From Xylaria sp. FL1777 (Eukaryota; Ascomycota; Sordariomycetes; Xylariales; Xylariaceae): 64,000 bases of DNA. The stretch spans positions 62,001 through 126,000 of the forward strand of contig MU400624.1 in assembly GCA_022578965.1 (NCBI GenBank), read 5' to 3'. Under the pieces are notes generated by a model, which was not told where the DNA came from, made no database searches, and saw only the letters and a program-made list of their open reading frames with translations. The position numbers and the translations under genes were made by a program. How positions within the stretch are numbered: the stretch's first letter is position 1; every line of letters begins with the position of its first letter. Shown here one piece after another: positions 63,516 to 64,000 of the stretch.

Positions 63516-63603
63516 GCAAGCAAAAATAATAATACAACAAGTAAAAGCGCTAAAAAAAAGCAAGCAAAAATAATAACACAACAAGTAAAAGCGCTAAAAA
63601 AAA
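63516..63603. repeat. 44-bp tandem repeat, two copies
   Basis: GCAAGCAAAAATAATAA begins at 63516 and 63560, each followed by CAACAAGTAAAAGCGCTAAA. The copies differ at only one position, so this is a recent duplication compared with its surroundings. Confidence 0.85.
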
Positions 63604-64000
63604 GCTAAAAAAGCGCTAAACAAGCATTAAATAAGCATTAAAAAATAAGCTTAATAATAGTGCGCAACTTAAAAAAAAACAAGCTATAATAAAAATATAA
63701 ATGCAATAAAAAGAAAAGAAAAAAAGAAAAAAAAGAAAAACAATAGTAATAAGCAATAAAATTTATAAACAAATTTTTATAATATATATTAAAAAAGTTA
63801 TAGTGTTGCAAAAAAGTTAATATGCAGAAAATTAAGTATATTAAGCAGCAAAAAAAAAATAATTAGCTTTAAATAAAGCGATGCAAAAGCATTATTACGT
63901 TAAGCTAGCAAATTACAAAAATAAAAGCACACAAAGCTAGCAAATAATTAAGTAAAAAAGCTGTTAGTAAAAAAATCGATGGAAATTTTCACTAAGTTAA

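Larger units (their letters stand above)
48955..64000. repeat. Second AT-rich, RIP-like block with decayed repeats
   Basis: 15 kb of extremely AT-rich DNA to the window's end, without any credible coding frame. The sparse G and C sit mostly in GCT/AGC/GCA words as in the first block, so RIP of repeats is the likely cause. Unlike the first block I could not resolve LTRs or target duplications. Instead it holds many A/T runs and small diverged tandem repeats, listed separately, and no similarity to families 1 or 2 that I can recognise. Composition shifts slightly in the last 30 bases (ATCGATGGAAATTTTCACT), perhaps near a boundary. Confidence 0.75.

Noticed and set aside
63516..63603. Regular repeats suggestive of a CRISPR array
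   Set aside because: Only two directly adjoining units without spacers, in a eukaryotic AT-rich block.
48955..64000. Mitochondrial DNA or mitochondrial plasmid inserted in the nucleus
   Set aside because: AT content alone suggests it, but no mitochondrial gene, tRNA or intron-encoded endonuclease motif is visible, and the word pattern matches the RIP block at 1.7-30.7 kb.

Overview
This window looks like nuclear DNA of a filamentous ascomycete (Pezizomycotina; Sordariomycetes is my guess, not proven). The support is short 49-82 bp introns with GTATGT-type donors and CTRAC-type branch points, a fungal Dicer-like 1 protein, and a sharp split between ordinary gene-bearing DNA (roughly 45-50% G+C by eye) and long, extremely AT-rich blocks in which C>T and G>A changes have erased all coding capacity. 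That last pattern is what repeat-induced point mutation (RIP) leaves.

Layout: (1) 1-1731 is gene DNA, with a possible 3' end of a plus-strand gene at the left edge and an intact minus-strand TAP42/alpha-4 gene (389-1474). (2) 1732-30707 is one RIP-degraded nest of transposons that can be taken apart base by base. Element E1 (1732-7329) and its inverted sister E2 (7365-30707) have 220-bp LTRs and perfect target duplications, and sit 35 bp apart. E2 carries a 2.2-kb insertion (8225-10418) and two same-orientation copies, A and B, of a second LTR family (14296-21967 and 22546-30398). Once these insertions and their target duplications are subtracted, E2 is exactly as long as E1 (5,598 bp), which checks every boundary. 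(3) 30708-48850 is gene DNA: DCL1 (31435-36140, +), a disordered 752-residue protein (37277-39671, -), a gene-poor 5.8-kb stretch, a seven-exon gene for a 670-residue protein (45486-47847, +), and the 3' part of a ubiquitin C-terminal hydrolase gene (48455-48850, -). (4) 48853-64000 is a second AT-rich block. It starts with a 102-nt T tract joined directly to the broken hydrolase gene, and it is full of decayed tandem repeats and hairpins.

The main inference is that TAP42 and DCL1 were once divergent neighbours about 1.0 kb apart. Two retroelement insertions into that shared promoter, followed by nested insertions and RIP, moved them 30 kb apart. Both genes keep open frames. RIP is strong inside the elements but fades over the outermost ~100 bp of each LTR, leaving the flanking host DNA unscarred. 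A Dicer gene, part of one genome-defence pathway (RNA silencing), therefore borders a graveyard made by another (RIP), and the head-to-head elements would give hairpin RNA if read through. No CRISPR, tRNA, rRNA or prokaryote-like features were found.
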